Source: Tiliqua scincoides (taxonomy: Eukaryota > Chordata > Lepidosauria > Squamata > Scincidae). Taken from it: DNA of 64,000 nt. The position numbers were made by a program, and so were the translations under genes. Shown here piece after piece: positions 55,493-64,000 of this stretch; position 1 is the stretch's first letter, and each line of letters begins with the position of its first letter. The notes under the pieces were generated by a model. It was given only the letters and a program-made list of their open reading frames with translations, ran no database searches and was not told the origin of the DNA. The stretch covers positions 220,356,596 to 220,420,595 of the forward strand of contig NC_089824.1 of the NCBI RefSeq assembly GCF_035046505.1, read 5' to 3'.

Positions 55493-56372
55493 TAGTGGTT
55501 TTCAAACTCTCTAGGAGAGTTTGCACTGCTGTAAGTCCTTGCGGGGGACGGGGGAAGGCAGGGGGGCGGTGGGAAGGCAGGTAGAGAGATGCTCTTTACA
55601 CTCTCACATAACACCAGAACCAGGGGACATCCGCTAAAATTGAGTGTTGGGAGGGTTAGGACAGACAAAATAAAATATTTCTTTATGCAGCGTGTGGTCG
55701 GTCTGTGGAACTCCTTGCCATAGGATGTGGTGCTGGCATCTAGCTTAGATTCCTTTAAAAGGGGATTGGACAAGTTTCTGGAGGAAAAATCCATTTCGGG
55801 TTACAAGCCATGATGTGTATGCGCAACCTCCTGATTTTAGAAATGGGTTATGTCAGAATGCCAGATGCAAGGGAGGGCACCAGGATGAGGTCTCTTGTTA
55901 TCTGGTGTGCTCCCTGGGGCATTTGGTGGGCCGCTGTGAGATACAGGAAGCTGGACTAGATGGGCCTGTGGCCTGATCCAGTGGGGCTGTTCTTATGTAC
56001 ACAATCCCCAGGATCGTGCTGCTTAGGAGGGCTGCAGGGACTGGGATGCACTCACCAGTCCCTGCACAGCCGTCCTGGGGTGCGGGGAGCCCTGTGCAAG
56101 AGAGAGTCTGCAGTGCTCCCCAGCTCGTCAAAAGTGAAAGTGGAGTGATCACACTCCACCTCCGGTTTTGCGGAGGTGGAGCACAATGGCTCCACTTTCA
56201 CATCTAACGAGCTAGGGAGCACCCAACAGGCTGCTGCAGGGACTGCAGCCCTCCTGAGCGGTGCAATCCTGGGGATCGCATCGCAGCCTCCCCCCTGCCC
56301 CCACCCCTTAAGGGAAAAGAGGCCAGGGCTTTCAGGCCAGGGCGTCACAACGCCCCAGTTTGAATACCACTG
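55493..56372. mobile_element. Foldback hAT-type MITE interrupted by a CR1 insertion
   Basis: It starts tagtggttttcaaactctct and ends ccagtttgaataccactg. The flanking 8-mers gccgaaca and ccctaaca agree at 6 of 8. A CR1 3' fragment fills 55578-55998. The remaining interior is palindromic around aggtggagcacaatggctcc, with gtgaaagtggag (about 56132) facing ctccactttcac (about 56191). It is related to the 24021 element. Confidence 0.7.
55578..55998 (+). mobile_element. CR1 3' fragment nested in a hAT MITE
   Basis: The ORF2 C-terminus (REMLFTLSHNTRTRGHPLK through WNSLP-DVVLASSLDSFKRG), then the 3' UTR and the ctgttcttatgt end. The MITE resumes directly at 55999. Confidence 0.87.
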
Positions 56373-58285
56373 CCCTAACAGTCCTGTGCATAGCTTTTGT
56401 GCTTTATTACAGAGGATGACGTTTTTAGTATACGTCTTTCCCTATTTAGATGCTCTTAAGGACTTGTGTTGGCAGGAAGGACTGACGTTAGTATCCCTCA
56501 GGCAGCTACAATGCAGACATTGTAAGCAGTACTTGCTGTTTCGGTTACTGTTGTTCTGTAACACCCCCGGTCTCTCTGCAGCATTTCATCAGATGTTCTG
56601 ATTGATGTTACCCTTTGGGGGGGGGGGGGAAAGTTGGGATTGGTTTATCAGCTGGGCTTTACGTAACTGTCAGCTGTTTCCTTTCTGAACTAAACCAAAT
56701 CGTAATGCAAGTTCCAGCCTCTGAGGCTTGCCAAGTTGCATCTTTGACAGGAGCCACTCGCCCATAGGAGGAAAAATGTGAACACTTCAGTCTCAAAAAC
56801 ACAACGACCATCAGACTTCAGCAGAAGCAAAGAACTTATGTGAATGGTTCTAGTAATCCTAGGAGCTGGTGGACACTGATGGATACAGCTAGTGCTCTGT
56901 GTGACAGGGGAAAAAGAGAATACCTGGAACCTTCATCAAGAGACAGTGAGCAACCAATTCTGATGGGAGTCCCAAGCGAGTTGGGGAAAAGGACACTGGA
57001 CTCGATTGGCTTGGCAGGCAGGAGGTTGGCTCAGTCACCCAGTGCACTGTGAGCAGGTGGAATGAATGTGGGAAGAGGACATAGAAGAGGAATGTGGGGG
57101 TCAGGGGAGAAGTTGTGGTTCCCAAGTCTCAAGACACAGCCTGCTGCACAGTTTCCACTGTCCTGCCTTTAACATTCCTCTGGAGAGAGAAGAGCATTCT
57201 TTCCAAGGAGGCCTTTGGTACAACCCCTTAATCCCCATATCCTGCTGTAACCAAATTTAAGAACATACAACTGCAATGTTTGCTCTTATGCCACACCTTC
57301 ATTTTTCCTCTTCTCCTCTGTTACGTCCTTGTGTGTGCTACTCACACATGCGCACAACTATATAATCTCCTTTGCCTACTCAGCCCTTCTTCTGGGCATC
57401 TCTCATTGTACCAGGGCAAGGGCAGAAAATCTTTGCATTCCCCCTGGGGACTGGAGGCAGGAGGAAGTGGGCATGGAACATGTTCTGTAAACAAGGAAGA
57501 AAAATCAATACCGCCTGTGGGATTTTCTTGGATTCTAGTTACAGGCATACAATACAGCTGCATAGCTGCTTCTTGGCGGTCTTCCTTGGTTCTCAGTGCC
57601 TTGTTCCATGCATACTCACTTGGTGTTTTGAAAACGATGCATTGCAGCCTTTCCTGCAAGATATCAAAAATCAGTGCACACATCCCACACACAAATGAGT
57701 GGAGTTTCCAGACTACATTCATTCCCACCACTTCTCTCTCCATAAAACTGACTCCGGGATTATTGCTGAGATCGCAGGTCTCGAGCAACACAGGATTAGC
57801 TGTCCTTGGGGGTCACCCCCAACTTATCACTGGTACCCAGCCCAAGGCCAGTCCATGTGTGCAGTGGGATGAAGCATCCAGTTCAGACAAGGGAAAGGCA
57901 GGAGGTGCCCTGCCACCTGCCCAGTGCCTTACGTGCCCACCTGCCTGATTTTGCATGCCCCGGGAGCAAGATGAGGGGAGGGCATAGGCAGTTCAAGGGG
58001 TGGTGGCAGCAGCTGGGTTCTTTTCCTTTTTCAGTTCTCAAAGGGATGGTTACTTGCCTGGGCCTGGGGAGTAGGTTGGCATTACAGGAAAAAGAAGAGG
58101 TTCTCAATGGTGGGCTGAAGCTTAGCAGTCCTTATGCTTATGGAGGAAGTGTCTCTTGGCATAGAGAGCTTCTGACAGCAGAAGTGCTTGTCAGGATGCC
58201 ACCCATGGTGCCCACATTCTCAACTTCCAAAAACAGAATGCCATTTTTAAAAGTTTTAAGAGGCTGAGCAATATCCTCAGCACTT
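56373..58285. other. Intergenic stretch with two long overlapping open frames
   Basis: 57280-57948 (plus, 222 codons) and 57791-57342 (minus, 149 codons) are the longest open frames outside the recognised elements. Neither shows a domain, a convincing start context or splice-flanked neighbours that I recognise. A G run is at about 56617-56628. Confidence 0.4.
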
Positions 58286-58527
58286 TGAATGTGCGACTGG
58301 ACAAGTTTCTGGAGGAAAAATCCATTATGGGTTACAAGCCATAATGTGTATGTGCAACCTCCTGATTTTAGAAATGGGCTATGTCAGATGCAAGGGAGGG
58401 CACCAGGATGCAGGTCTCTTGTTGTCTGGTGTGCTCCCTGAGGCATTGGGTGGGCCGCTGTGAGATACAGGAAGCTGGACTAGATGGGCCTATGGCCTGA
58501 TCCAGTGGGGCTGTTCTTATGTTCTTA
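58286..58527 (+). mobile_element. CR1 3' end, first of two adjacent tails
   Basis: The text gacaagtttctggaggaaaa, tccattatgggttacaagcc ... ctgttcttatgttctta gives the last codons and complete 3' UTR. Confidence 0.82.
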
Positions 58528-58548
58528 ACTACAATTCCCAGGAAGCCT

Positions 58549-58667
58549 TGCAGGTCTCTTGTTATCTGGTGTGCTCCCTGGGGCTTTTGGTGGGCCGCTG
58601 TGAGATACAGGAAGCTGGACTAGGTGGGCCTATGGCCTGATCCAGTGGGGCTGTTCTTATGTTCTTA
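58549..58667 (+). mobile_element. CR1 3' end, second adjacent tail
   Basis: This repeats the last roughly 120 bp of the CR1 3' UTR (gcaggtctcttgttatctgg ... ttcttatgttctta) only about 20 bp after the first copy ends. It is either a separate short insertion or a tail duplication. Confidence 0.78.
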
Positions 58668-59174
58668 AGCGTCCCTGGTTATGTAGGGGGCCCATTCACA
58701 GGCCTTGGAGACGTCATCCTACTCAGAAGAGTTACCGTCTCTGCTTTGGCAGTGAGTCTGCAATGTGAAAAGTGGCACGGAATGTTCTGAAGATTCCTTT
58801 GCACGTCAAGGAATGGAGGAAACGGAAAACTGGAGGGGGGATTGTGCTATTGTTGCAGTAGATAACAGGATAAAAATCAGCAGGGCTGAACTGAAGCATC
58901 GTTCAGAAATGAGCACATTCCAACTTGAAGATACAACAGCTTTAGGGTGACGTCAGATTCTCTGCTCCTTTCGGTATCCTGTCTAATAACAGACCTGAAG
59001 TGCTGAGGGGGGAACTGAACAGTAGGAAATGTTTCCTTTTGTGGTAATTGGAGCTGGAAGTTCTCTTTTATGCTGCTGGTGTGTGTGTGTGTTTTTCCAC
59101 GCAAAAAGCAAGAATCTTAGATATCACATTTAGTTAGTACTTCAAGAAATTCTTGATGCAATGAATGGGCTTGA

Positions 59175-60957
59175 TGAAGTGCTACCAGTTCCCCAGTGTC
59201 CAGTTTAGGAGTCTTAAATCACCACGTTTATTAATCTGGTGTTGATTTCTTTGTGTGGAGAGAAATCGGATAACTCCGTTGTTGGCAATCTTCAGTCTCG
59301 AAAGACTCTGGTATCGCGCTCTGAAAGGTGGTTCTGGAACAGCGTCTAGTGTGACTGAAAAGGCCAATTCGGGAGTGACAATCCCTTCACTGAAACTATA
59401 TTTCACCAAATATGGCTATGGAAATGTTACTGTCCATAGTGCAAGAAAGCGATCAGAAATTTTCTTCTGAAACCAGAACTCTTGATACGATTTCTTAAAC
59501 TTTGGCCTCAGTTCAATGTCATTTTGCAGCTCAGTTTTTTCTACACTACCCCAGTGTCCTCAATGTCTGAAAATGGATTTATCACCCAATCTGATATTTC
59601 CATTGGTTGGAGATTCTCAAACTGCTCAGATGTATCTTTGTGTAGCATATCCAACCCGGGGGGGGGGGGGGAGACATCAAAAAAAAGATCATCATCATTC
59701 ATCCCACCTTTCTCATATAGCTCAGATGGGCTCAGAAAGTGGTGAAGCTCAGAACAGCCTAAACTGCACTTGAATACGAGTTTATTCTGAAAGAAACATA
59801 AAAAAGACAGCTTTTGCCTTAATAAGACTGGCCTCATTTTACTGCAACTGCAAATTCATGTCTTGAACTTTGCAAATTGTTCTTACAAATAAGCAATGTC
59901 ATGGCTGATCTCTCTAAGCTCATCTCTGAGCAAAGCATCCATGTTTTCAAAGCTCTCCATGTCAGTGTCAGAAAAGTCATAAAAGCATCTCACACGACTG
60001 CTTTTTGATAGCCAATAAACTTCAGTATGAAGCAGCCAACTTTCAAAATCTTCATAATTCTCAACACAGAGCTCCCGGAATAGTTTATCATGGAGACCTT
60101 ATTTTTATTCACTGCAGTAATGACAGTGTGTAATGCTGGTGCAGGTCATCACTGAGGTTTTTTTACAACCAGATGTTGGCAACAAGTGAAACAGTAAATG
60201 ATAAAGACATTTGGCACTTTTTTCCCCAGTAATCAACACACTTACAGCATGCGGTGCTCCATCAGCTGCACAAGGAAGTACGTTAGTAAGCAGAATTTTC
60301 TTGACTTTGAAGAACTGTTCAACAACATGAAATATTGACTCCTGTTTAGTACCTGTTATTTGCAAGGCAGTTAAGAACAACTCTTGAACCAAGCTTTCAT
60401 GTTTTACAAAGTGTGCATGAGAAGTCTCAGTCTGGCAGTTTCGCTGAGTTGAATCATCCCGCTGAAATGCAAATTCAGTTGACCTTAGTACGCTGCACAA
60501 TGTCTTCCACATCTCCAGCCATTTTATCTCTGCATTTTTGCACTGAATTGTTGCGGGGAATCATCTTACTTAAAGTGTGGTGAGTTGTGCAAAACAGTAC
60601 TCAGAATCTCTCTAAATGCTGGTAGGATGAGTTCTTCCCCTACTGTATGTGGCATTCCAGGCTTAGCAATTAACAGCAAAATTTTGTATGATGCAGGTAA
60701 ACATCAGTGTTTTGCGGTGCAGCTTTGCAAAACATGTTTGACAGCTTGGCTGTTTTTGAAATTCCTCATGAAGTGATTGAAAAAAATCAAGTTCTTGCCT
60801 GCCTTGTCAGGATATGCCGTCTCCAAAAGTTCAATCAGTTCGGAAGGCTTCATTGCCTCATTAGAAAATACCTTTTCACATATTATGCGCAATGACAGCT
60901 GCTGGTTTGCTGGTGCCACTATAAATCTATACTTCAGGTTATCTGCTAGTGTTATTT
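59175..60957 (-). pseudogene. Fossil hAT (ZBED5/SCAND3-like Charlie) transposase
   Basis: On the minus strand, broken frames carry successive conserved hAT/ZBED5-like blocks. These are FSNEAMKPSELIELLETAYPD and DKAGKNLIFF at about 60880-60790, IAKPGMPHTVGEELILPA at about 60660, AADGAPHAVSVLI at about 60270, LLHTEVYWLSKSSRV at about 60020, SDWVINPFSD at about 59580, YQEFWFQK at about 59480, and STQRN-x-HQINKRGDLRLL at about 59240. It has several stops and frameshifts and lacks the N-terminal BED finger. A LINE 3' fragment (59278-59389) interrupts the C-terminal dimerisation part, and an L2-like repeat abuts the upstream end. This is a plain DNA transposon relic, not a host gene. Confidence 0.82.
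59278..59389 (-). mobile_element. 3' fragment of the same LINE family inserted in a hAT transposase
   Basis: A fragment of about 110 bp ending ttgccaac matches the terminal part of the LINE ORF and its tail. The hAT reading frame is recognisable on both sides (KYSFS before, VIRFLSTQRN after), so the LINE piece landed inside an existing hAT coding sequence. No obvious target duplication is seen. Confidence 0.82.
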
Positions 60958-60966
60958 TGCATCCTT

Positions 60967-61225
60967 TTCGATTGTGAACCTTTTGGGGATAGGAACCCAT
61001 TAGTTATTTGATTTGTCTCTGTAAACCACTTTGTGAACTTTTATTGAAAAGCAATTGTTAATAATAATAATACTTCCAAAAAAGTTGTTCCCTACCCCAA
61101 AAGGGCTCCCAGTCTAAAAGATGCAGAAGTCACACCAGCAAACAGCCACTAGAAAAGACACTGTGCTGGGGTGAAGAGGGACATCTACCCCTGGTAAATA
61201 TGAGGGATCTCCTCTTGGAAAAAGT
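60967..61225. repeat. Two half-copies of the tgtaaaccgcttt-type repeat in opposite orientation
   Basis: 60967-61060 is the 3' half on the plus strand (ttttcgattgtgaacctttt ... gtgaacttttattgaaaagc, then TAA repeats). 61062-61225 is the 5' half on the minus strand (reverse of agatgtccctcttcacccca and aaagagg). The pair abuts the broken end of the hAT transposase. Confidence 0.55.
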
Positions 61226-62004
61226 ACCTCTTTGCAGGTTAGCAGGAGTGTTTAATTATCAACTAATTAAATATCTGCGTGCAAATAGGGAGCAATCAAC
61301 AATGAAGAAAGGGGCTTCATTTGCAGCAGAAAAATGGAGACAAATCTATTCAAATATATATGTTTTAAACTATTTGAAGTAGAACTAATCATTTTAATCA
61401 TTGGCTAGTCTTTCATGATGTGTGGTCAAAACCAAATATCTCTGCTCATTCATCAAAGTGCCAATAGGATTAAAGGAAGGGCAGCGTCTGTTTTATTAAG
61501 TTTACAGTCCCGTAAATGCCCAGAACAGAACATTCTCATCCTTTCAGTAGAGCTCACTCCCTCTTCCTGGAAGTTCCTTTTTCACCTTTGAGAGTTTGAT
61601 GTTTCAGCCAAACCTGGCTTAGGACGCAATTTTATCCCCAGTTTCCTATAAGTAAGACCCACTGAACACACTGTGACTTCTGAGTAGACATGCAGAGGCT
61701 TGGAATGTAGGTCAATTAAAAACATTTGCATGTAGCCATTCAGTGGGGCTGTTCTTATGTCCTCTAAAATTGAACTTTCATGGTCCCACACCTAGCGGTT
61801 TGGGTGCAAAAATAGTCACCCCCAAAAAAGGCAGGGACTCCCTAGCGATGGAGAAGTATATTTCTTTGTATATTGAAATTTTTTTCTTTAAACCTACTGA
61901 GCAATCCCAAAAGGAAACTAAAATCATGCTATGAGCGACACACCAAAACTGAGATGACTGAGGGTACAGCAGATTTATTTTCCCTCCTCATGCTTTTATT
62001 TATC
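61226..62004. other. Intergenic, no gene recognised
   Basis: AT-rich. A short CR1 tail-like phrase (cagtggggctgttcttatgt) occurs at 61741-61760. Confidence 0.45.
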
Positions 62005-62095
62005 TATTTTATTTAGCACATGGCATATAATACATGGACTTATATATCAATTAATTATATATCAATTATAACAACCTCACAATCACTTTGGGGCA
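62005..62095. repeat. A/T-rich repeat shared with 4814-4870
   Basis: The text atttatttagcacatggcat then ataatacatggacttatata matches the segment beginning 4814. Family unknown. Confidence 0.4.
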
Positions 62096-62106
62096 TTTAC
62101 TTAGTA

Positions 62107-62243
62107 GTGGTGGCGTAGCTGAGAGGGGGCGGTACACCCATGGCGGGCAAGCGGCCCATCCCTTCCAAGCCATTCCCGGCAGGGGGTGCAAAACGGAGCT
62201 GTATGGCTGCAAAACTGCCCCCCTCCAGCTACGCCACCACTTA
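62107..62243. mobile_element. MITE of the cagtgrcgtagc family
   Basis: About 137 bp with inverted ends agtggtggcgtagctgagag and ccctccagctacgccaccact. The interior shares aagcggcccatcccttccaa and gcaaaacggagc with the 28384 copy. Confidence 0.75.
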
Positions 62244-63568
62244 GCAGAATGACCAGTGGACTTGTCTGCACTATTTGAAGGTGGACATGATATTATATAG
62301 CCCCTAAATCCGCAGTTTAAATGGAGAACCAGAGGAGTTTAACATTGTTCTGCTCATATAGCTTTTGTCTGTAGCGGCTGAGCAATGGAGTTTCAGTTTG
62401 CGCCGTGTTCTGATGGTGAAAAGAACAGTTGTCATCAAGACCTTGGATCCTTGTACTTCCGTATTACCAAACACAGCACACATGAGCAGGTGGCAATAGG
62501 CTGTTAGAAGGAGCAGTCGTGGAACTTTAGCAGCTGACGAAACTGAAAGTCACGCTGTTATCTCATTGAGATCCCTGCAGGCAGAAACAGCAGAATCAAA
62601 AGGAAAAGCAAAGTTTGTGGAGGAACAGGAAAGAGACTTCCCAAACAAACAGGAGTCCAGATAAAAGCCAGGCAGAAATCCCCTTATTTCATAGACATTT
62701 TCTGTTTTCCTTTCAAAGCCAGATTAACATCCCAGGAATGGGTTATGGGAGCCAGGAATTTCCCTGTGGTGCCCCACCTGGAGTTCCCATCAAAGCTATT
62801 CGCAGACCATGTTGATTGGACAGGTGGAAAAGAAGGTTGAGGTCCAAAAGACAAGCTCAGCATGATGAGGAGTGGACAATGCAGGGCGGGAACCGGCTAT
62901 GGGGAAATGACTTGGCAAACCCAGCAACACATCCCCATTGCACAGGCAGTCTGAAAGCAACCCTGGGTGGACTGGATCAGCGTGTGACCCCAAAGCTGGC
63001 TTGGAGAGCCATTTGCTACCACTGCTGTGTGCAGACCTCCCGGCACCTAAGGCGGGGTGACAAATGGTGACATGCCCCTTCCTGGTGACACGCCAGCCTC
63101 TGCTCTTCTCACTCTCTGGATAGAAAAATGAAGAAGGAGATGGAGTGGAAGAAGAGTGTGGGCACTGTCCTTCCTCTTTTGCTCTGCCCCTCCATTCCTT
63201 TTTTAATCCAGAGAATGGGAGAAGGAGGAACAGCACAGGAGGCAAGTGGGCTGACGGAAATGATTTCCCCCTTACAACCTGAGTCAGCCCATGGATTAGC
63301 AGCCCTGGTTGTGCAGGCCAGAAGTTAACTTTGGTAAATGTACTGTTGTGCCCCCTAAACTGCAAAACCTGAAGTAGCGCACCTTGATGGCTCCAAAGCA
63401 CTTTGATATCTTTTCCTTGCCCTCTCCGGTCCCTCCCAGTTTTGCTCACAATTCCCCTGGCTCAATTTCTCTTTTCCCATTAGTCATCCAACTGGCTGGC
63501 CCAGTTAACTCTTCCACTATAAGGACTGCCTGTATGTGGCGCCAATCCCATGACTGTGTATAGTCGGT
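62244..63568. other. Intergenic, no gene recognised
   Basis: A 217-codon open frame on the minus strand (63449-62796) has no recognisable domain. The RTEL1/TNFRSF6B genes expected on this side by synteny are not visible. Confidence 0.4.
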
Positions 63569-63767
63569 GGTGTCGCTTGACGGGGGTGCAAAGCACTAAG
63601 TTTTGCAGGGCCAGGGTGTGCAAGTGGCCCCTCCCCTTCAGAGCATTCCGGTTGGAGGGAGCAAAATGGAGGCGAATGCCTGGCTCCAAAGGGGAGAGGC
63701 CGCTTGCATGCTGTAGTGAGGCTCCCTGCAAAACCTAATGCTTTGCACCCCCTCCAGCTACACTACT
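63569..63767. mobile_element. MITE of the cagtgrcgtagc family, diverged
   Basis: Ends ggtggtgtcgcttgacgggg and cccctccagctacactact, with the shared interior (gtggcccctccccttcagag, gaggctccctgcaaaac). Confidence 0.65.
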
Positions 63768-63825
63768 ATATATAGTTATCAGTTGTTAAAGTTCTTTTGC
63801 TATTTTCCCAGCTCTTGAAAATTAA

Positions 63826-64000
63826 ATTTTGTTGTTGTTGTTCAGTCGTTAAGTCGTGTCCGACTCTTCATGATCCTACGGACCACAGCACACCAGGCCC
63901 CCCGTCTACCACTAACTTCCGGAGTGTGTCCAAAGTCATATTCATTGCCTCTGTGACGCTATCTAACCATCTCATCCTATGCTGTCCCATTTACAGCTAA
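63826..64000 (-). mobile_element. BovB (RTE) LINE 3' end, cut by the window edge
   Basis: On the minus strand it reads MRWLDSVTEAMNMTLDTLRK, then the well-known BovB end (gagtcggacacgacttaacg, actgaac) and a (CAA)n tail at 63830-63841. One frame slip is visible. The extent (over 170 bp of coding end) favours a LINE copy rather than a SINE that only borrows the tail. Confidence 0.85.

Noticed and set aside
59175-60957. Functional ZBED5-like host gene
   Set aside because: Many frame breaks, no BED finger, and a LINE insertion in the C-terminus.
1-64000. CRISPR arrays, bacterial operons, tRNA genes
   Set aside because: No regularly spaced repeats, no prokaryotic gene layout and no intact tRNA cloverleaf; the tRNA-like parts belong to SINEs.

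Overview
This is a repeat-rich vertebrate nuclear window with two intact host genes. The mix of interspersed repeats (CR1, L2, 5'-truncated L1, a BovB 3' end, a 5S rRNA-derived SINE, tRNA-derived SINEs and many hAT and PIF/Harbinger-type MITEs) points to a squamate reptile (lizard or snake). I cannot name the species.

Host genes: ZGPAT lies on the minus strand (coding exons 25585 down to 17678, 534 aa). ARFRP1 lies on the plus strand (coding exons 34086 to 51852, 201 aa, the same length as human). They are head-to-head across a CpG-rich region at about 28.4-29.9 kb that looks like a shared bidirectional promoter. The same divergent pairing is known in mammals (human 20q13.33). I read every coding exon with GT/AG splice sites and consistent phases. 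Both genes look functional. One further short, splice-flanked open segment at 16464-16532 (minus) is unassigned.

Layout: 1-15.85 kb is almost wholly transposon-derived, including a long internally deleted CR1 (about 6.14-9.47 kb). 15.85-25.6 kb holds ZGPAT exons with repeats in the introns. 25.6-34.1 kb holds ZGPAT intron 1, the CpG region and ARFRP1 intron 1. 34.1-52.7 kb is ARFRP1, whose intron between coding exons 5 and 6 is 12.8 kb and carries a nearly complete APE-type LINE with one uninterrupted 1087-codon ORF on the opposite strand. 52.7-64 kb is intergenic, with an L2 end, CR1 tails, a fossil hAT transposase, MITEs, and a BovB 3' end at the right edge. The RTEL1 side of the syntenic block, expected to the right, is not visible.

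Most interesting signal: one LINE family occurs in five forms here. These are (1) a long copy with an unbroken ORF but an altered reverse-transcriptase catalytic motif (FADN for xxDD); (2) a 3' fragment with a 15-bp target duplication; (3) a 3' fragment inside a hAT transposase; (4) a 0.47-kb element joining the LINE 5' UTR directly to its 3' tail; and (5) a 5S rRNA-derived SINE ending in the same 33-bp tail. Together they look like one autonomous LINE and two kinds of non-autonomous passenger. A second notable point is that the ZGPAT-ARFRP1 promoter region is built partly from GC-rich MITEs and a CR1-derived tandem repeat.
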